Assembly (NCBI GenBank): GCA_947494865.1
Contig: CANMAT010000069.1
Location: forward strand, 1-10,534
Direction: 5' to 3'
Length of the DNA: 10,534 nt
From: Deltaproteobacteria bacterium
Lineage (GTDB): Bacteria > Myxococcota_A > Polyangia > Polyangiales > Ga0077539
Position numbers and translations under genes: made by a program. Shown one piece after another: positions 7,099 through 10,534 of the stretch (its first letter is position 1; each line of letters begins with the position of its first letter). The notes below the pieces were generated by a model. That model made no database searches. It was not told the DNA's origin and saw only the letters and a program-made list of their open reading frames with translations.

Positions 7099-8187
7099 TC
7101 AGCCCCCGCCGGGCCCCAACAGTCCGCCGCCGCCCGACGAGCCGCCCTGCACGCCCTTGCGCAGCACGATGTTGCGCCCCGCCTCGCGGCCGTGCGCGTG
7201 CGCGTCGGAGCCCGCGCTGCCCGAGCGGTGAATGGTGCGCACCCGCGGGTGCCGCGTTCGATAGAAGCCACGGAGGGCCGCGTCGCCCACCCACACGAGG
7301 CCCTTCTCTTTGTTGTTGGCCCGCTCGGCGTTGAGCTTCTCGAAGAAGCCCGCCATCACGCCCGCGCGGTACGCCCTGCGGTCGCGGTCGCCCTGAATGC
7401 GGTGCTTGCGCCGGTGCACGGCCCACAAAGCCTCGGCCGTGTGATGCAGAAACGAGTGAACGTAGGCGGCCATCTCGAGGTTCTCGTCGGCGCCGCACAC
7501 CTCGAGCACACTGCCCGCGCGCCCCTCGGTGACGCGCCACACGGGCACCCAGATCACCTCGACGAAGAAGTGCTCGCCGAGAATCACCGCGAGCATGCGC
7601 TGGGCCTCGTCGACGCGCCCCGTGGGGGCGCCGAGGTGACGGTAGCCGTAGCCCTTCGCGGTGCGCTTCGTCACCGTGTCGAGGTTGTACTTGAGCATGA
7701 GGCGCTGCGCGGCGTTCATGGCCGCCTGGGCCTCGTGCTCGTCGGGGCTCTCGGCGAGCGCGAGGAGCTTGCGAATGCGATCGAGCACCGCGCCCTCCTC
7801 GTCGCTGCGCACCCGCACCGCGTCGGGGACGCCCGCGGCCCGCGCGTCGAAGCCGCGCTCCTCGCACACCTGACGAAACGCCGGGCCGTGCGCGGTCTCG
7901 TCGTGGCGGCCGAGCGACTCGTCGACAAACTGGTGCGCCATCTCGTGCTTGAGCACCTCGACCACGACGCCCCACGGGTGGTCGGTGAGGGTGCTGCGCG
8001 CGAACTCGATGTGCCGGGCCACGCGCACCCAGCGGGCCATCTGCGAGGTGCTGTCGACGAGCGCGAACATGGGCCGACGGAGCGACCCTCGAAAGAAGTT
8101 CCAGTTGCAGTGCTCCCACTCCTGCGCGAGCGCGCGGAGGGCGGCGGCCTCGAGGTCGGTGGAGAGCTTCGCGTGGGCGTCGGTCAT
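7099..8187 (-). CDS. SprT-like zinc metalloprotease domain fused to DUF2786
   Basis: The 362-residue protein has two recognisable parts. Residues about 10-120 look SprT-like: the zinc motif HEMAH (His81, Glu82, His85) is followed by AHGPAF with His100, the usual third ligand. The family includes SprT and eukaryotic Spartan, which cleave protein-DNA crosslinks, but the bacterial role is poorly defined. Residues about 135-170 match DUF2786 (IRKLLALAES...HEAQAAMNAAQ...LMLKYN), and the rest up to about 345 resembles the domain that usually follows it, ending in GREAGRNIVLRKG. The last 15 residues are Gly-rich. ATG 8187 is preferred; an in-frame TTG at 8208 would add seven Arg-rich residues. It lies 88 bases after the HExxH gene and 46 before the acyltransferase. 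No signal peptide is seen, so it is cytoplasmic. Confidence 0.85.
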   Translation of the reverse strand: MTDAHAKLSTDLEAAALRALAQEWEHCNWNFFRGSLRRPMFALVDSTSQMARWVRVARHIEFARSTLTDHPWGVVVEVLKHEMAHQFVDESLGRHDETAHGPAFRQVCEERGFDARAAGVPDAVRVRSDEEGAVLDRIRKLLALAESPDEHEAQAAMNAAQRLMLKYNLDTVTKRTAKGYGYRHLGAPTGRVDEAQRMLAVILGEHFFVEVIWVPVWRVTEGRAGSVLEVCGADENLEMAAYVHSFLHHTAEALWAVHRRKHRIQGDRDRRAYRAGVMAGFFEKLNAERANNKEKGLVWVGDAALRGFYRTRHPRVRTIHRSGSAGSDAHAHGREAGRNIVLRKGVQGGSSGGGGLLGPGGG

Positions 8188-8214
8188 GGCGGGGCGACGG
8201 CTATGCAACGGCCC

Positions 8215-8240
8215 CGCGGCGCGCGCAAGCGGGCGCCGCG
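8215..8240. terminator. GC-rich stem-loop after the HExxH gene (weak terminator candidate)
   Basis: CGCGGCGC (8215-8222) and GCGCCGCG (8233-8240) form a perfect 8-bp stem with a 10-base loop, in the 88-base gap between the stop at 8276 and the start at 8187. A neighbouring perfect palindrome CGGGCGCGCCCG (8241-8252) overlaps the same structured zone. There is no T-tract. Local composition is almost entirely G and C, so chance pairing is likely. If it is real, it would partly separate the HExxH gene from the three genes downstream. Confidence 0.25.
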
Positions 8241-8275
8241 CGGGCGCGCCCGGTCGGGGGTGTCCAGCGCGGAGG

Positions 8276-9466
8276 CTACGCGCTGCGCAGCGACGCCTCG
8301 AGGGCGCGCAGCTCGTCGAGGAGCGCGCGGCCGAGGGGCGTCGGGCGGGCGTAGGCGACGAGGGCGTCGACGGCCTCGCGGTTGGCCTCGCGCACCGCCG
8401 CGAGGCGCTGGTCGAAGCGCGGGTGTCGCGCGGCCTCGTGGCCCGCGTCGCGCATCGCGCGGTAGAGCGTCTCGACGGCGAGAAACGCGTGCGCCGCGAG
8501 GAGCACCGCGCGCAGGGGCCGCGGGTCGGGGCGCACCGGCGAGCGAAAGCCCTCGACGCGCGCGTTCTCGAGGAGGGGGTCGAGGCGCAGGAGCGCGTGG
8601 AGCTTGTCGTGCTGAAACTCGTGGGCCACGGCCTCGGCCATTTTCACCGGGTCGGGGTGCAGCGAGAGGTACATGGCGCCCGGCGCTCCCTCGTACGAGC
8701 ACGAGAAGTGGCGCGCGTCGTCGACGCCGACGGGGGCCACCGTCTGCGCGAGGAGCCTGCGCTCGCGCGCCATGCCCGGCAGGTGCGTCTCGACGATCGC
8801 GAAGGCCTCGCGCAGCGCCGCGCACCACGCCTCCGGCGGCTGCTCGCCGAGGTCGATCGCGTTGCCCGCGCGCTCGGGGTGCAGCGACCGCGCGGCCACG
8901 GGGTTGTCGTCGACGAGGGCGAGCGCCACGCGCCCGTCGATGGAGCGCCACGCCGCGCGCTCGGTCACGCACGGATGCGCGAGCGCGCCCGCGAGCGAGC
9001 GCTCCGCCCCGTCGAGCGCGATCACGCCGTTCGCGAGTGTCACCTGGGTGAGCGCGTCGTCGAGGGTGAGCTCGCTCCCGCGCGCGGGCGAGCGCAGCGT
9101 GGGCCACGCGCCGCGCAGCCGCGGGATCGCCACGGGGCCGCCGAGGGCGCCCGCGAGCGCGAGTTCGAACGCGAGGTCGCACAGCACCGTCGACGCGGTG
9201 CGATCGTCGGTGACAGCGCGCGCATAGCCCGTGCGCGCGGCGAGCGACGGGCGTCGCGCGATGCGCACTGCGGCGCCCATGTCGCGCGCGGCGAGGCTCC
9301 GCATCGCGGCGGTGACGCGCGCATGCAGTGCGCGCAGCGCAGGGTCGGTGAGCGGGAGCTCGCACGCGTCGCGCACGAGCACGGGCCACACGCGCGAGAG
9401 CACCGCGCGCAGGGTGTCCGAGCCCTCGCGCGGGAGGGTGAAGTCGTCGAGAACGGCGACGCTCAC
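8276..9466 (-). CDS. Putative alpha-ketoglutarate/HExxH-type peptide beta-hydroxylase (TIGR04267-like)
   Basis: The 396-residue protein resembles the HEXXH-motif domain family that NCBI now names aKG-HExxH-type peptide beta-hydroxylase. These are Fe(II)/2-oxoglutarate enzymes that hydroxylate ribosomally made peptides; members also occur fused to FxsB-type radical SAM maturases. The diagnostic stretch is FSCSYEGAPGAMYLSL (residues 254-269), then VAHEFQHDKLHALLRLDPLL (280-299) with metal ligands His282 and His286, then VRPDPRPL (311-318). His326 (LLAAHAF) is a candidate third ligand by inference. The N-terminal 250 residues are helical and lack a known second domain. The start is taken as GTG 9466 (GTG 9469 also possible): upstream codons in this frame back to ATG 9586 encode Arg/Pro/Cys-rich sequence with poor third-position GC, so they are not coding. 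The start overlaps the stop of a 22-codon ORF. No radical SAM gene or transporter is nearby. The alternative reading is a plain zinc protease. Confidence 0.75.
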   Translation of the reverse strand: MSVAVLDDFTLPREGSDTLRAVLSRVWPVLVRDACELPLTDPALRALHARVTAAMRSLAARDMGAAVRIARRPSLAARTGYARAVTDDRTASTVLCDLAFELALAGALGGPVAIPRLRGAWPTLRSPARGSELTLDDALTQVTLANGVIALDGAERSLAGALAHPCVTERAAWRSIDGRVALALVDDNPVAARSLHPERAGNAIDLGEQPPEAWCAALREAFAIVETHLPGMARERRLLAQTVAPVGVDDARHFSCSYEGAPGAMYLSLHPDPVKMAEAVAHEFQHDKLHALLRLDPLLENARVEGFRSPVRPDPRPLRAVLLAAHAFLAVETLYRAMRDAGHEAARHPRFDQRLAAVREANREAVDALVAYARPTPLGRALLDELRALEASLRSA

Positions 9467-9531
9467 CACGGGGCGCCGGCGCGGCGGGCAGCGCGGAGCA
9501 CAGGGTCGAGGGAGTCCTCGGGGGCGGTCAT
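9463..9531 (-). CDS. Possible 22-residue peptide, stop-start coupled to the HExxH enzyme
   Basis: ATG 9531 opens an ORF starting MTAPEDSLDP and ending RRAGAPW, with its TGA at 9465-9463. The TGA overlaps the GTG start of the HExxH gene as GTGA, the classic layout for translational coupling. Twenty of 22 codons end in G or C, and the composition is that of a normal protein N-terminus, unlike the other frames here. An in-frame ATG at 9549 would give 28 residues. It has one Asp-rich segment and no Cys, Lys, His, Tyr or Phe. It could be a precursor or leader peptide for the HExxH enzyme, a coupling leader, or the original N-terminus of that enzyme separated by a frameshift. I do not recognise a family. 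Confidence 0.4.
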   Translation of the reverse strand: MTAPEDSLDPVLRAARRAGAPW

Positions 9532-9571
9532 CGCGCGAGTGTCGCGCATTCCGCGGGCGACATGAAACGGG

Positions 9572-9577
9572 TACCTT
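9572..9577 (+). promoter_or_regulatory. Possible -10 box TACCTT, seven bases before the ATG at 9585
   Basis: TACCTT fits TANNNT and is followed by CGCGCGC and then the ATG at 9585, so transcription starting 7 bases downstream would begin on the A of the start codon. No Shine-Dalgarno sequence is seen; the nearest purine run (GAAACGGG) is too far and a poor match. The divergent region shared with the HExxH gene is only 53 bases from ATG 9585 to ATG 9531. No clear minus-strand promoter was found in it. Confidence 0.4.
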
Positions 9578-9584
9578 CGCGCGC

Positions 9585-10466
9585 ATGGAGAGCGTCGGCC
9601 CCCGCCGCGCGGCACCCGCCCTGCGGCTCGTGCTGCTGTCGCTCGTCGCGCTCGCGGCGGCTACGCCCGTCGCGGCGCAGGCCTTTACGTCGCGGCCCGC
9701 GCGGGGCCTCCGCTACGCGCGCCGGGTGATGCACATGGGCACGCTCCACGCGACGGTGCACGCCCTCTACGTCGACCTCTGCGACCCCGCCGTCGAGCTC
9801 CGCGCCACGGCCCCCAACGAGGGCGGCCGCACCACTGCCGCGTGGGCCCACCTCGTGGGCGCGACGGCCGCGGTCAACGGCGACTACTTCGCGATGGCGC
9901 GCAACGTTCCCCTCGGGCCCGCGCGCGGCCACGGCGTGTGGTGGCCCGCCAGCGCGCGCGAGCACCGCGACGCCCTCTTCGTCGCAGGCCCCGGCGGCCG
10001 CGCGGCCGTGCTCGACGCGCCTGACGACCGCACCCCTGCCCTGTGGCGCGACGCCGAGGCGACCCTGTCCTCCGTGTGGACGGAGATCGTCGCGGTGCGC
10101 GAGCGCATCCTCGTTCACGGCGAGGTGCGCGAGAGCCCCGCGGTGACGCACGACGGGCAGCGTCACCCGCGCACGGCCCTCGGGCTCACCGCCGACGGCC
10201 ACACGCTCATCATGGTGGTGGTCGAGGGCCGCGCCGAGAGCGCCACGGGCGCCACGGTGCGCGAGCTCGCGCTTCTGCTCCGCCGCCTCGGCGCGTGGGA
10301 GGGCATGAAGCTCGACGGCGGCGGCTCGTCGACGATGTACGTCGCCCCGATGGGCACGGTGAACCACCCCAGCGACGGCGCCCCGCGCGCGGTGGCCACG
10401 CACCTCGGGGTGATCGTGCGGCGCGACGTGCCCGTCGCCACGCCCTCGCGCTGCCCCGTGCGGTAA
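9585..10466 (+). CDS. Secreted phosphodiester glycosidase family protein (NAGPA domain)
   Basis: The 293-residue protein has an N-terminal signal peptide (core LRLVLLSLVALAAA) with likely cleavage after AQA at residue 33, so the enzyme acts outside the inner membrane. The mature part matches the NAGPA / phosphodiester glycosidase family, related to the mammalian uncovering enzyme and to bacterial enzymes that hydrolyse phosphodiester-linked sugars. Conserved landmarks are AVNGDYF (97-102; the family consensus has a second Gly where Asp100 stands), RHPRTALG (193-200), VVVEGR (211-216), LDGGGSST (243-250) and HPSDGAPRAV (261-270). The length is typical of a single-domain member. The substrate is unknown; wall teichoic-acid-like or glycolipid phosphodiesters are guesses. 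ATG 9585 is chosen because it starts the signal peptide directly. The gene diverges from the HExxH gene and has no visible partner. Confidence 0.88.
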   Translation: MESVGPRRAAPALRLVLLSLVALAAATPVAAQAFTSRPARGLRYARRVMHMGTLHATVHALYVDLCDPAVELRATAPNEGGRTTAAWAHLVGATAAVNGDYFAMARNVPLGPARGHGVWWPASAREHRDALFVAGPGGRAAVLDAPDDRTPALWRDAEATLSSVWTEIVAVRERILVHGEVRESPAVTHDGQRHPRTALGLTADGHTLIMVVVEGRAESATGATVRELALLLRRLGAWEGMKLDGGGSSTMYVAPMGTVNHPSDGAPRAVATHLGVIVRRDVPVATPSRCPVR

Positions 10467-10480
10467 AGGGGTTTCGCGGT

Positions 10481-10522
10481 GTTCACCACGTGCGGTGCGC
10501 GCCGACACCACCGGTGGTGAAC
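10481..10522. promoter_or_regulatory. Nested inverted repeats after the glycosidase gene (terminator or operator)
   Basis: GTTCACCAC (10481-10489) is repeated inverted as GTGGTGAAC (10514-10522) with 24 bases between. The right copy overlaps a perfect 14-base palindrome, CACCACCGGTGGTG (10506-10519). The element begins 15 bases after the glycosidase stop. It can fold as a 9-bp stem with a long loop or cruciform at the palindrome, but no T-tract follows before the window ends. The two orientations of the same half-site look more like a binding site for a dimeric regulator of a gene beyond the right edge than like an ordinary terminator. Confidence 0.4.
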
Positions 10523-10534
10523 GCGCTCGGCACC

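Noticed and set aside
6898..9565. Long plus-strand open frames over the minus-strand enzymes
   Set aside because: They are antisense shadows: the minus-strand frames carry the HEMAH, DUF2786 and HEFQH motifs, and the plus-strand translations are Arg/Ala-rich with no motif.
9231..9584. Upstream extension of the glycosidase frame
   Set aside because: ATG 9585 puts a complete signal peptide at the very N-terminus. The upstream codons are antisense to the HExxH gene and lack a protein-like composition.
9467..9586. Longer N-terminus for the HExxH enzyme starting at ATG 9586
   Set aside because: The extra 40 codons give Arg/Pro/Cys-rich sequence with low third-position GC, while another frame in the same stretch looks coding. 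The ATG also overlaps the start of the divergent glycosidase gene.

Overview
The window is GC-rich bacterial DNA of about 70% or more GC by eye. The style points to a myxobacterium (Myxococcota, probably a Polyangia-type lineage). The clues are a large lipoprotein with an Asp/Ala/Pro-rich linker and long CGxCGxxC cysteine repeats, a second small secreted lipoprotein, and stand-alone paralogue-type enzymes with little operon logic. This taxonomic reading is inference. I see no tRNA, rRNA, CRISPR array, insertion sequence or phage gene.

Layout, left to right. Bases 1-68 hold the last codons of a plus-strand gene that enters from the left. A 510-residue plus-strand protein of unknown function follows at 79-1611. 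A plus-strand 1210-residue lipoprotein (1769-5401) carries 16 eight-cysteine repeats and a beta-rich C-terminal region. It converges on a minus-strand 198-residue lipoprotein (5496-6092), and a strong stem-loop lies between the two stops. Upstream on the minus strand, in transcription order, come a putative alpha-ketoglutarate/HExxH-type peptide beta-hydroxylase (8276-9466), a SprT-like/DUF2786 metalloprotease-like protein (7099-8187) and a PlsC-type acyltransferase (6129-7052), leading into the small lipoprotein. Gaps are 36 to 88 bases, so these four could be one transcription unit, but -10-like boxes before the last two suggest internal promoters. A secreted phosphodiester glycosidase (NAGPA family, 9585-10466) is transcribed divergently at the right end. 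A palindromic element follows it and runs to the window edge.

How the genes relate. No classical pathway ties them together. The most interesting candidate is the HExxH enzyme. Its family is linked to modification of ribosomally made peptides, and a 22-codon ORF sits directly upstream with its stop overlapping the likely GTG start (GTGA). Whether that ORF is a precursor peptide, a coupling leader or the remnant of a longer N-terminus cannot be settled here. A second pattern is that several genes lack a Shine-Dalgarno sequence but have a TANNNT box 7 to 11 bases before the ATG, which suggests leaderless or nearly leaderless mRNAs. Only the large lipoprotein has a good ribosome binding site.
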